Below, piece by piece: positions 18,091 to 25,806 of a stretch of DNA of 47,328 bases. Numbering within the stretch: position 1 is the first letter of the stretch; every line of letters begins with the position of its first letter. The position numbers and the translations under genes are program-made. Source of the DNA: Thioalkalivibrio sp. HK1 (lineage in GTDB: Bacteria > Pseudomonadota > Gammaproteobacteria > HK1); NCBI GenBank assembly GCA_000583135.1, contig JFBG01000015.1, positions 1 to 47,328 on the forward strand, written 5' to 3'. The notes beneath the pieces were generated by a model that was given only the letters and a program-made list of their open reading frames with translations, was not told the origin of the DNA and made no database searches.

Positions 18091-19592
18091 CGAGATCCCT
18101 CAAGGTCTTGATCGTCTTCGCCTTCGAGCGATGGCGCGGGCGTCGGCCGGATCCCCAGCGCGAGATCCGGCACCTTGCCTGCGAGCCCCGTCGCTTGGCG
18201 CGTCAAGGCCCTTTTGAACCCCGGCAGGAGGTCGAAGGCGACCAAGCCGGGGGCGCGCATGAGGGCGATGGGAGAAAAGCGGTGGCCGAAGAGGCGCACC
18301 AAGCCATCGGTGAAGCGCCGGGTGCGGGCGTGATCCGGGGCGCGCCAACGCCGGTAATCGAAAAGCGTTTGTCGATCGCCGCCGTCTCGGCCTTGCGATC
18401 GCGCCGCCATCACCATTTGCGAAAGACAGGCGGCGTCGCGCAGTCCGAGGTTGAATCCCTGCCCCGCCACCGGATGCAGACGGTGGGCGGCATTCCCGAT
18501 CGACACGCTGCGCCGACCGATGATATCGCGGGCGTATTCGAGTTTCAGATCGAAGATGCGGCGTCGATCCGCGGCGCGAAATCCGCCCATTCGCCCGCCG
18601 AAAACGCTATCCAAGGCGGCGAGAAAGTCGGTTTCGCAGGCGGTGCCGAGCCGGTGAATGCGATCCGGCGAAGCGCAAAGAACCAATCCGTAGCGAGGTC
18701 CTCCCATCGGTAGCAAGGCGACGGGCCCCTCGGGGGTGAAGCGCTCGAAGGCGGTGAAGGGATGCGGGGTGCGAACGCTGACGACCGTGGCCAGGGCTCG
18801 CTGGGGGTAGGTTCGCTCGCAGGTAGCGACCCCCAAGGATTGCCGTAAGCCCGAACGACCGCCGTCGGCGATTGCCAAAAGCGAAGCGACGAAGGGGGTA
18901 TCGGCGCGCTCGGACGGGGGAGTCGGGCGGGTGCCCGGGGGTGGATGCGAAAGGGATCTCGGGATCGACGGCGGGTCTTGCCCGATCGCATTTGGAAAGA
19001 CCACATGCGGGGCGATCCCGTGGGCGAGCGGGCAAGCGCCTTCGATGCGCCCGCCGATGCGATGCACCCCGCCCGATGACTTCGAATCGACGGAGCGCCT
19101 TTGAACTCCTGGTGAGAGATCCCGCCGCCCCAAGGCCTTGTCCAGCGCTTGTCCCAACGATGCGGCATCGATCACCTTGCCGAAGCATTCGAGATCGAAA
19201 CGCCCCGCTTCCAACCTCGCCGCGCCGAAGCGACCGGCCTCGGAGATATGGATCGAGCGGATCGGGGTCGCTCGCTCGGTCAGCGATTTTTCGATATCGA
19301 GGGCTTCGAGCATCCGCCACGAAGCCAAGGAAAGCGCCAGGGGGCGGGGGGTGAAGGCCCCGGGAGCGAAGGATCCGGATCGATCCGGTGCTCGCCGATC
19401 CCTTGTCGATGCCCCCGCCGACCCGGTTTCGGGATCGGATTCGTTGCAGGTCTTCGCCGCCAAGGAGAAGGATGGATCGACCAGCAAGGCTTTGGCCCCG
19501 CCATCGGCCAATGCGCATGCCAGCACCGCTCCGATGGCGCCGCCGCCGGCGATGGCGACATCGTAATGTTCGACGGGATCGTTCCGATTCAT
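18087..19592 (-). CDS. ubiH: 2-octaprenyl-6-methoxyphenol hydroxylase-like UbiH with extra loops
   Basis: 501 residues, against about 390-420 for typical UbiH. The N-terminal FAD motif is VAIAGGGAIGAVLA (residues 11-24) and the GD-type motif appears as I-G-N-A-A-H-R-L-H-P-V-A-G-Q-G-F-N-L-G near 375. It is a membrane-associated flavin monooxygenase of ubiquinone synthesis (C6 hydroxylation in E. coli). Two stretches lack family resemblance: a Ser/Arg/Gly-rich insert around residues 45-72 and a Pro/Ser-rich one around 170-240. These insertions account for the extra length and look disordered. It lies 93 bp after pepP and is coupled to the next gene by ATGA. No SD is obvious at ATG 19592. Synteny supports the symbol. 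Confidence 0.85.
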   Translation of the reverse strand: MNRNDPVEHYDVAIAGGGAIGAVLACALADGGAKALLVDPSFSLAAKTCNESDPETGSAGASTRDRRAPDRSGSFAPGAFTPRPLALSLASWRMLEALDIEKSLTERATPIRSIHISEAGRFGAARLEAGRFDLECFGKVIDAASLGQALDKALGRRDLSPGVQRRSVDSKSSGGVHRIGGRIEGACPLAHGIAPHVVFPNAIGQDPPSIPRSLSHPPPGTRPTPPSERADTPFVASLLAIADGGRSGLRQSLGVATCERTYPQRALATVVSVRTPHPFTAFERFTPEGPVALLPMGGPRYGLVLCASPDRIHRLGTACETDFLAALDSVFGGRMGGFRAADRRRIFDLKLEYARDIIGRRSVSIGNAAHRLHPVAGQGFNLGLRDAACLSQMVMAARSQGRDGGDRQTLFDYRRWRAPDHARTRRFTDGLVRLFGHRFSPIALMRAPGLVAFDLLPGFKRALTRQATGLAGKVPDLALGIRPTPAPSLEGEDDQDLEGSR

Positions 19593-19685
19593 CGTTCGTG
19601 GTCGGGTGGGCTCGGCGAAATCCGGCTCGATTCCAAGGCCGGTGCCGGGGCCAAGCCCCGGGCGATCCGATGCGCGGATGCGATT

Positions 19686-20999
19686 CTAAGAGGCGCTCCC
19701 GGTACCGGTGATGGCCTCGATCTCCTCGATGGATTTCGCGGCCGCGGCCGTCAATACCTCGCCCCCGTCTTCGTTGACCAGCACATCGTCCTCGATGCGG
19801 ATGCCGATGCCGCGCAATTCATCCGGGATATTGCGCTCGTCCGGCGCGAAATAAAGCCCGGGCTCGACCGTGGTCACCATCCCCGGGGCCAACCCTCGCC
19901 ACTCGCCCTTCACCCGATAGTCGCCGACATCGTGCACGTCCATCCCCAGCCAATGACCGGTGCGGTGCATATAGAAACGGGCGTAGCGATGGTTTTTCAA
20001 GATATCGTTGCGACGACCCTTTATGAGCCCCATGCCGGTCAATCCGTCCACCAAGGTCTCCACCGCCGCTTGGTGGACATCCTCCAAGGTATTTTTCGGG
20101 GCGACCGCGGCGATCGCCGCTTCTTGCGCCGCCAGCACCAGAGCATAGAGATCGCGTTGGGTCGGCGAGAACTTGCCGTTGACGGGGAAGGTTCGGGTGA
20201 TATCCGCGGCGTAATATCGATACTCCGCCCCGGCGTCGATCAGCAGTAGTCCGCCGTCTTCGAGCACGCAGTCGTTGCTGACATAGTGCAAGACGCAGGC
20301 ATTGGCCCCGCCGGCCACGATCGAGGGATAGGCGGGGGAGCGGCAACCCGAGCGCATGAACTCGTGCATCAACTCCGCCTCGATCTCGCACTCGTTCATC
20401 CCCGGGCGGCAAATACGCATGGCGCGCTCATGAGCCCGGGCGCTGATCCGGGCCGCTTCGCGCATCGCGTCCATCTCCGTCTCGCTCTTGCGAAGGCGCA
20501 TTTCGTCGACCAATCGATCGACGGGCACGATATCCGCCGGGGGCTGCATGCGAGATCGAATACGAAGCGCGGAGATCCATTCGATCATCCGCCGATCGAG
20601 CGCCGGATGATTGCCGATGGTGTAGAAGATGCACGATCGTCCGTCGATGAGATCCGGAAGGTGGCGATCGATCGATTCGATATCGAACGACTGCTCGACG
20701 CCGTGGCGACGGCGCACGCCTTTGAGCCCCAAACGCTGTCCGTCCCAACGCTCGGCGTGGGCGTCGCGGTCGCGACAGAACATCAAGAACTCCCCCTCTT
20801 CGCGATCCGGGATCATCACCGCCACCGCTTCGGGTTCGTCGAATCCGGTGAGGTAGTGGAAGGTGCTTTCGGGGCGGAAGGGAAATTCCACATCGCGATT
20901 GCGCGGGTGGGCGGGGGAAGTCGGCAAGATAGCGATGCTGTTTTCGGGCATCATGCCCAGCAGCCGCTTTCGGCGTTGTCGGTATTCGTTCCGATGCAT
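19686..20999 (-). CDS. pepP: Xaa-Pro aminopeptidase P
   Basis: 437 residues, near the 440 of E. coli PepP; removes N-terminal residues before proline, in the cytoplasm, with two Mn ions. The pita-bread fold metal ligands are present: D-A-G-A-E-Y near 260 and A-D-I-T-R-T-F near 270 (two Asp), H-R-T-G-H-W-L-G-M near 350 (His), T-V-E-P-G-L-Y near 380 (Glu) and I-R-I-E-D-D near 403 (Glu). The N-terminal domain starts MHRNEYRQRRKRLL; ATG 20999 is chosen although no SD is clear. It heads the minus-strand group pepP-ubiH-ubiI. ygfB, which precedes pepP in E. coli, is not present; the gene faces away from zapA across 208 bp. Confidence 0.93.
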   Translation of the reverse strand: MHRNEYRQRRKRLLGMMPENSIAILPTSPAHPRNRDVEFPFRPESTFHYLTGFDEPEAVAVMIPDREEGEFLMFCRDRDAHAERWDGQRLGLKGVRRRHGVEQSFDIESIDRHLPDLIDGRSCIFYTIGNHPALDRRMIEWISALRIRSRMQPPADIVPVDRLVDEMRLRKSETEMDAMREAARISARAHERAMRICRPGMNECEIEAELMHEFMRSGCRSPAYPSIVAGGANACVLHYVSNDCVLEDGGLLLIDAGAEYRYYAADITRTFPVNGKFSPTQRDLYALVLAAQEAAIAAVAPKNTLEDVHQAAVETLVDGLTGMGLIKGRRNDILKNHRYARFYMHRTGHWLGMDVHDVGDYRVKGEWRGLAPGMVTTVEPGLYFAPDERNIPDELRGIGIRIEDDVLVNEDGGEVLTAAAAKSIEEIEAITGTGSAS

Positions 21000-21207
21000 G
21001 GGATTGATCGTCGCCGGTTGGAGTGGATAGGTAGCCGATGGGGCTTTGAAAGATCGTGCAGAATTCGAAACCGCTATGCTATCACTTGCCTTCGGTGCGG
21101 TTCTCGAAGTGATACGCTGCGTTGCGGGGAATCGTAGCGAAGGATAACGATCGGATGATGCGATGATTCGTTCTCGCCCCGTCAAAAAGAGGCGAAGGGG
21201 ATAAGCC
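21000..21207. promoter_or_regulatory. Divergent promoter region of pepP and zapA
   Basis: Starts of two outward-facing operons lie 208 bp apart, so both promoters must lie here or very near. I cannot assign a well-matched -35/-10 pair by eye. A stretch rich in GATGATGCGATGATTCG-like short repeats lies near 21145-21165. Confidence 0.35.
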
Positions 21208-21840
21208 ATGAGCGGTGATGAATCCGAAGTGGTTACTATCCGGGTGCTCGGTAAGGAGTATTCGGTGATCTGTCCGCCCGGGGAGCGCGAAGGGCTGTTG
21301 TCCAGTGCATCGTTGTTGGACGAGCGTTTTCGCGAGATGCGAAAAAGCGGAAAAATCATCGGCACCGAGCGGATGGCGGTGATGGCGGCCCTCAATGCGA
21401 TGCATCAGGTCGAGAAGATCAAGTCCGAGCAGGCCGAGATCGTCACCAAGGCCCAAAGCGAGGTCGAGCGCATGGAGGCTCGGTTGAGCGAGGCCATCGC
21501 TCGGTTCAAGGCCTCGAACAAGGACGAGGGGACGGAGGTCGATGCGGATCCGGATCGTTCCTACCGGGATCGCTCGACCGATCCGGAATGGTTCGGTCTG
21601 GCATCGCCCGATCCGCTGATATCGGATACGCTTGCCGAGCCCGAGGCCCCTTCGATGGGATCCGAGCCGTCCGCGGCCGACGCTTCGCAGGCGAACAAAG
21701 CCCAAGACGAGCCCGCCGACGCTTCGCTCTCGAGCCCTGATATTCTCGATCCGGATGATTTCGGTCTCGATCCGAGCCGATCACCGGATCCCCTTTTTCC
21801 CGCGCCGGGAGACGATGATCCCCCGGTGCGCCCGACATGA
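21208..21840 (+). CDS. zapA: Cell-division protein ZapA with long acidic C-terminal tail
   Basis: The first ~100 residues form a normal ZapA: V-T-I-R-V-L-G-K-E-Y with C-P-P-G-E-R-E-G-L, S-A-S-L-L-D-E-R-F-R-E-M-R, T-E-R-M-A-V-M-A-A-L-N, then a coiled coil (about 65-100). ZapA binds FtsZ in the cytosol and tethers filaments in the Z-ring. Typical ZapA is about 100-110 residues; here 210. The extra ~105 residues are Asp/Pro/Ser/Glu-rich with several D-P-x repeats and look disordered. Context (divergent from pepP, immediately before 6S RNA) matches E. coli. The stop TGA (21838-21840) lies inside the closing stem of the 6S RNA. ATG 21208 is preceded by AGGCGAAGGGGATAAGCC, a usable SD. Confidence 0.9.
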   Translation: MSGDESEVVTIRVLGKEYSVICPPGEREGLLSSASLLDERFREMRKSGKIIGTERMAVMAALNAMHQVEKIKSEQAEIVTKAQSEVERMEARLSEAIARFKASNKDEGTEVDADPDRSYRDRSTDPEWFGLASPDPLISDTLAEPEAPSMGSEPSAADASQANKAQDEPADASLSSPDILDPDDFGLDPSRSPDPLFPAPGDDDPPVRPT

Positions 21841-22028
21841 CGCCCCTGCGGGCATTCGACTGCGCTAACCACCTCTCGAGCCTGATTCCAATGACAACGG
21901 GAGCCGGGACTGATGCGCTGTTGTGCAACGCGCTTTTCGCGCAAGGCCTGATGCGTATCACTTGGCGCCCACCTGAACCGAAGAGGTTCAGAGGTCATTG
22001 CGCACGAGGATGTTTGCAGGGTGCGTCA
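21841..22028 (+). ncRNA. ssrS: 6S RNA
   Basis: The segment between zapA and fau can fold into the long rod of 6S RNA. The 5' strand TGACGCCCCTGC (from the zapA stop onward) pairs with the 3' strand GCAGGGTGCGTCA (22016-22028) with a single bulge. The conserved 3' hairpin CTGAACC-GAAGA-GGTTCAG is at 21973-21991, matching the E. coli CCTTGAACC...GGTTCAAGG arm. Seven T residues follow from 22029, giving a terminator-like end. 6S RNA binds the sigma-70 holoenzyme through a promoter-like bubble and dampens transcription in stationary phase. Ends are approximate; they are set by the closing stem, and the mature 5' end could be a few bases into the zapA coding region. Confidence 0.85.
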
Positions 22029-22132
22029 TTTTTTTCTTCTTCTCCTTGGGCATCGATGCGAGCCTTTCTTTTCGCAGATTCCCCGATCTCGGGCCTCGTC
22101 GTCGGATCGAATGGCGAACCGTCGATCCTCGG

Positions 22133-22831
22133 ATGGCTCTCCAAGGGATATCCGAGCGTTCGGTGAATCGCAGCGCCCCTTCGAACGGCCTCGATGCCTC
22201 GCCGGGGACGATTGCCCGAAAGGAGCGGATCGAGCGGGCGAATCTTCGGCGGGCGCTGCGTCGGCGTCGGCGGGCGCTCCCGGCGGCATTTCGCCTTCGG
22301 GCGTCCAGAGCCTTGGCCCGGCAGATTGCCAAAAGCCCTTGGTTTCGCCGCAGTCGTCGTATCGCCGCCTATCTTCCAAGCGAGGGGGAGATCGATCTCT
22401 CGCCGCTGATCGATATCGCCCGCAAGCGAGGCAAGCGCGTCTATCTTCCGATCATGCACGGGCGCGGTCTTCGCTTTTTGCCCTTCGATTCGAATACCCG
22501 ATTGATTCGAAATCGCTTTGCGATCCTGGAGCCCTCGCTTTCGATCGCCCGTGCAATCCACCCTTTTTATTTGGATCTGGCGCTGCTGCCGGTGGTGGCC
22601 TTCGATGCGCAGGGCAATCGCCTCGGGCGGGGCGGCGGTTATTATGATCGCTGCTTCGCCGCCCGGCAGCGTCATCGTTTCTTGAGAGGGCCGAAGTTGG
22701 TCGGTACCGGCTATGCTTTCCAACGGGTGTCAAGGCTTAACCGCGCGCCTTGGGATATTCCTTTGGATGCGATCGCAAGCGATGCCTTTTTCACCCCGAT
22801 CGAAGGCCTGCGGATAAGCCATCACCTGTGA
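22133..22831 (+). CDS. fau: 5-formyltetrahydrofolate cyclo-ligase (YgfA type)
   Basis: About 232 residues from ATG 22133; converts 5-formyl-THF to 5,10-methenyl-THF with ATP. Core motifs: an Arg-rich N-terminal helix (R-R-A-L-R-R-R-R-R-A-L), I-A-A-Y-L-P-S-E-G-E-I-D-L near the middle, L-L-P-V-V-A-F-D-A-Q-G-N-R-L-G-R-G-G-G-Y-Y-D-R (the ATP/folate site) and A-F-F-T-P near the end. Downstream location of 6S RNA is the classic ssrS-fau arrangement, in which fau is co-transcribed with the RNA. The open frame extends back to 21998, but that part overlaps 6S RNA and is not family-like. The N-terminal ~35 residues before I-A-R-K-E-R are also not conserved-looking, so the start is uncertain. Confidence 0.85.
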   Translation: MALQGISERSVNRSAPSNGLDASPGTIARKERIERANLRRALRRRRRALPAAFRLRASRALARQIAKSPWFRRSRRIAAYLPSEGEIDLSPLIDIARKRGKRVYLPIMHGRGLRFLPFDSNTRLIRNRFAILEPSLSIARAIHPFYLDLALLPVVAFDAQGNRLGRGGGYYDRCFAARQRHRFLRGPKLVGTGYAFQRVSRLNRAPWDIPLDAIASDAFFTPIEGLRISHHL

Positions 22832-22849
22832 TCGAGGATCGAGTGCGAG

Positions 22850-23332
22850 ATGCCTTCGAAACGCGAACCCCGCCGTTATTGGCTGATGAAGACCGAACCG
22901 AGTGAATTCGGTATCGACGATCTGATCGCCCTTTCGAACAAGACCGAGCCTTGGGATGGGGTGCGCAACTACCAAGCGCGCAATATGATGCGCGATGAGA
23001 TGAAAAAGGGAGATCGCGTCTTTTTCTATCACTCCAACTGCGAGACGCCGGGGATCGTCGGGATCGTTCGAGTGGTCAAGGAGGGCTATCCGGATCCGAC
23101 CGCATTCGATCCCAAGGATAAGCATTACGATCCGAAGAGCGATCCCGAAAACCCCCGCTGGTATCTGGTGGATGTGAAATACGAGCGCAAGCTCAAGCGC
23201 ACCATCACCTTGTCCGATCTCAAGGACAAGGCGGCGTATTTGGAGGGTTTGGCGTTGGTGCGGCGGGGCAATCGCCTATCGGTGATGCCGGTCGACGAGC
23301 GGCACTGGGAATATATCCTATCGCTGGAATGA
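22850..23332 (+). CDS. EVE-domain protein
   Basis: 160 residues, almost entirely one EVE domain (PUA-like fold): Y-W-L-M-K-T-E-P at residues 10-17, W-D-G-V-R-N-Y-Q-A-R-N near 40, G-D-R-V-F-F-Y-H-S near 59, G-I-V-G near 73, and W-Y-L-V-D-V near 102. EVE/YTH-like domains recognise modified bases in DNA or RNA; the exact ligand of the stand-alone bacterial proteins is not settled. It lies 18 bp after fau on the same strand, so it probably belongs to the zapA-6S-fau transcription unit. ATG 22850 follows GAGTGCGAG. Confidence 0.92.
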   Translation: MPSKREPRRYWLMKTEPSEFGIDDLIALSNKTEPWDGVRNYQARNMMRDEMKKGDRVFFYHSNCETPGIVGIVRVVKEGYPDPTAFDPKDKHYDPKSDPENPRWYLVDVKYERKLKRTITLSDLKDKAAYLEGLALVRRGNRLSVMPVDERHWEYILSLE

Positions 23333-23468
23333 GGCTAAAAATAGAGGATCGACGATAGCGGACGATATCATCGAAAGAGTCGAAGGGTCGATTCGTCGAT
23401 GACTTCGAGTCGATGATCTCAAATCGGTGATCTCAAGATGATCTCAGGGGGATATCGAGTCCGCTTGG

Positions 23469-24998
23469 CTAGCGCAGGAAAATCTTATAGGCGGGGTTGT
23501 CGGTTTCCTCGGCCACGATATAACCCACTTCATCCAAGAACGATTGGAAATCGCCCCGTTCATCGGGCGGCACTTGCAGGCCCATCAACACCCGGCCGTA
23601 ATCGGAGCCGTGGTTTCGATAGTGAAACATGCTGATATTCCACGGCTTTCGCCCCATGCGGGTGAGAAAGTTCATCAACGCCCCGGTGCGCTCCGGGAAA
23701 TCGACGCGGTAGACGATCTCGTCGTCCACTTGGGGGGCGTGCCCCCCCACCATATAGCGGACATGCAATTTGGCGATTTCGTTATCGGTGAGATCGAGGA
23801 CCGGATAGCCGTTATCGCGCAAGGAGGAGACCAAGGCTTTTTTATCCTCGTTCGAATTTTGCACCTCGATCCCGACGAAGATATGGGCATCGTGATCGTC
23901 GGCATAGCGATAGTTGAACTCGGTGATGGTGCGGGTTGCGACCAACTCGCAGAATTTGAGCAGGCTACCGGCCCGTTCGGGGATGGTCACCGCAAACAGG
24001 CATTCTCGTTGTTCGCCGAGCACCGCCCGCTCGGCGATATGACGCAGGCGATCGAAGTTCACGTTCGCCCCGCTGATGATCGCCGCATAGCACGGGCGGC
24101 GGGAGCCGGTCGCATTGGCGTGTCTGGCGGCGTAGCGCTTCATCCCCGCAACCGCAAGGGCCCCCGCAGGTTCGGCGATGGAGCGTGTATCTTCGAAAAT
24201 ATCCTTGATCGCAGCGCAGATCTCGTCGGTCGATACCAGCAGTACTTCGTCCACATATTCGCGGGCGAGGCGGAAGGTCTCGGCTCCGATCCGTTTGACC
24301 GCGGCGCCGTCGGCGAAGCTGCCGACATGATCCAAAACCACCGGCTCTCCTGCGGCCAGCGCGGCATGGAGGGTGGGGGCGTCTGAGGGTTCGACCCCGA
24401 TGACCCGGGTTTGGGGCCATAGGGATTTGATATAGACCGCCACCCCGGCGATCAATCCGCCGCCGCCGACGTCGACGAAGATTGCATCCAAGGGGTCGGC
24501 GTGTTGCCGAGCGATCTCCATCGCCACCGTTCCTTGGCCGGCGATGATCTTCGGATCGTCGAAAGGAGGGATGAAGGTCAGTCCGCGCTCGGCGGCGATC
24601 TCCAGCGCCCGCTCTTTGGCATCGTCGTAGGATTCGCCGTGCAGGATGGTTTGCGCCCCCAAGCGCTCGACCGCTTCCACCTTGATCAGCGATGCGTTTT
24701 TCGGCATCACGATCATGGCCCGCACTCCCAAGCGGCGCGCCGCCAATGCCACCCCTTGCGCGTGATTGCCTGCGGAGGAAGCCACCACTCCCCGGGCGCG
24801 CTCCGACTCTTCGAGCGACATCAGTTTGTTATACGCCCCCCGGATCTTGAAAGAGAAGACCGATTGCAGATCCTCGCGCTTGAGCGATATGTCGCAGCCC
24901 AAGCGTTCGGAGAGCTTGGGGGCGGGATCCAAGGGCGTTTCGCGGGCGACATCGTAGACGCGGGCCCGCAGAATTTCCGCGATGTAGTCGATATTCAT
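23469..24998 (-). CDS. ilvA: Biosynthetic threonine ammonia-lyase
   Basis: 509 residues (E. coli IlvA 514). A PLP enzyme that deaminates threonine to 2-oxobutanoate, first step to isoleucine, cytosolic. S-F-K-I-R-G-A-Y-N near residue 49 carries the PLP lysine, S-S-A-G-N-H-A-Q-G near 74 is the substrate loop, and G-G-G-G-L-I-A-G near 180 binds the phosphate. The C-terminal third holds the two ACT-like regulatory domains (E-R-A-G-S-L-L-K-F, near 333, and F-P-E-R-T-G-A-L-M-N-F, near 427), as expected for the isoleucine-inhibited form. It converges with the EVE gene across 136 bp. A 20-bp inverted repeat at 25044-25063 lies 46 bp upstream of the start. Confidence 0.95.
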   Translation of the reverse strand: MNIDYIAEILRARVYDVARETPLDPAPKLSERLGCDISLKREDLQSVFSFKIRGAYNKLMSLEESERARGVVASSAGNHAQGVALAARRLGVRAMIVMPKNASLIKVEAVERLGAQTILHGESYDDAKERALEIAAERGLTFIPPFDDPKIIAGQGTVAMEIARQHADPLDAIFVDVGGGGLIAGVAVYIKSLWPQTRVIGVEPSDAPTLHAALAAGEPVVLDHVGSFADGAAVKRIGAETFRLAREYVDEVLLVSTDEICAAIKDIFEDTRSIAEPAGALAVAGMKRYAARHANATGSRRPCYAAIISGANVNFDRLRHIAERAVLGEQRECLFAVTIPERAGSLLKFCELVATRTITEFNYRYADDHDAHIFVGIEVQNSNEDKKALVSSLRDNGYPVLDLTDNEIAKLHVRYMVGGHAPQVDDEIVYRVDFPERTGALMNFLTRMGRKPWNISMFHYRNHGSDYGRVLMGLQVPPDERGDFQSFLDEVGYIVAEETDNPAYKIFLR

Positions 24999-25043
24999 GC
25001 GAAGAGTCTACGAATTTATCCGATCAAGAATCAAAGACGTTCT

Positions 25044-25063
25044 GAGTCGTCGCTCGACGACTC
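25044..25063. repeat. Perfect 9-bp inverted repeat upstream of ilvA
   Basis: GAGTCGTCG-CT-CGACGACTC. It lies between the stop of the Panacea gene (25190) and the start of ilvA (24998). It has no following T-run on the minus strand, so it is either an ilvA operator or a weak end signal of the upstream gene. Confidence 0.5.
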
Positions 25064-25189
25064 CTGAGATTTCACCGGATCATAATGGAAGATGAGCGTC
25101 GGCCATGAATCCTTGGGGTTTTGGGCAATCGATCCTCGGTCATCGTATCGAGCCGCGAAATCGACACTCGATCCGGGCTCGTTTTCGGC

Positions 25190-25660
25190 TCATGCGTTCG
25201 CTCGATGATCATCCGCCGGCCGGATCCCGCAATAATATTCGTGCATGTCGGCGCAGGTGATGATCTCGTCGCTGTTCTCGGCGGGTGCCACCTTCGCCCG
25301 CTCTCGCGCTTTTTTCCACGGATCTTCCAGATGCGAGAGATCGCTGAGCCATTGGGCGCTGCGGTCTGCGTAAAAATCAAGGACGGCATCGATGGTCGCC
25401 TTCGCCTCGTCATCCAATCGATCGGAATCGCCCTCGATATCGTCGATGCCGACCTTGAATTTCCCGCGATGGATACGGTAGAGGGCGGGGCAGACCGGGC
25501 CATTCATCCAAGCCTCGATCCTTTCGTCGAAGAGCGGCCTTTCATCCCAGACCAACGACCAGCATTGTGCGTAATACACCAGTTTTTGCAGCTTCATCGC
25601 GGTCATATCGGATCGCTTTTCGAGGATGTATCGAGCGACATCGAAAACGGAAGGATTCAT
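25190..25660 (-). CDS. Panacea-domain (DUF4065, SocA/GepA-like) protein without visible toxin
   Basis: 156 residues, the whole length matching the Panacea pattern: F-D-V-A-R-Y-I-L-E near 6, M-K-L-Q-K-L-V-Y-Y-A-Q-C-W near 22-34, E-A-W-M-N-G-P-V-C-P near 48-57, and W-L-S-D-L-S-H-x-E-D-P-W near 103-115. Panacea proteins are antitoxins able to neutralise many unrelated toxins, or proteolytic adaptors such as SocA. Here neither flank (191 bp toward ilvA, 146 bp toward rpiA) has room for a usual toxin gene. SD GGGAG is 7 nt before ATG 25660. An inverted repeat sits over its probable promoter, suggesting self-regulation. Role therefore uncertain: orphan antitoxin, adaptor, or part of a toxin pair elsewhere. 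Confidence 0.88.
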   Translation of the reverse strand: MNPSVFDVARYILEKRSDMTAMKLQKLVYYAQCWSLVWDERPLFDERIEAWMNGPVCPALYRIHRGKFKVGIDDIEGDSDRLDDEAKATIDAVLDFYADRSAQWLSDLSHLEDPWKKARERAKVAPAENSDEIITCADMHEYYCGIRPADDHRANA

Positions 25661-25687
25661 CGGATGGCTCCCTTTTATCCATCGCAG

Positions 25688-25714
25688 GTTATATCAGTCC
25701 GTTATGTCGGACTG
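25688..25714 (-). promoter_or_regulatory. Probable promoter and operator of the Panacea gene
   Basis: On the minus strand a -10-like TATAAC covers 25688-25693, about 28 bp from the start codon. Immediately upstream the inverted repeat CAGTCCG-TTATGT-CGGACTG (25695-25714) fills the place of the -35/-10 spacer, so a dimeric repressor bound there would block initiation. Read on the plus strand the same repeat is followed by TTTTT and could act as a terminator in front of rpiA. No good -35 is visible. Confidence 0.45.
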
Positions 25715-25741
25715 TTTTTCAGGAAGTGTATCGGTAATGGT

Positions 25742-25769
25742 AACCCTTCGGGATGCGATCCGAAGGGTT
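25742..25769 (+). repeat. Hairpin in the rpiA leader
   Basis: AACCCTTCGG and CCGAAGGGTT (10 bp each, loop GATGCGAT) end 37 bp before the rpiA start. Together with the T-followed repeat at 25695-25719 this makes two successive stem-loops in the leader. They may be unrelated terminator and anti-readthrough elements or a leader control element. Confidence 0.45.
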
Positions 25770-25806
25770 TTCGGGCGGGCATCTACGAGTACGAGCGAGG
25801 ATCGAA

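Noticed and set aside
23415..23446. Three TGATCTCA direct repeats between the EVE gene and ilvA
   Set aside because: They are short, irregularly spaced, and made of GATC-type words common across this DNA.
25072..25503. 143-codon minus-strand frame overlapping the Panacea gene, considered as its missing toxin
   Set aside because: Most of it is a shadow of the Panacea gene, with Ser/Arg/Pro-rich composition and no start signal. The free part downstream is too short.
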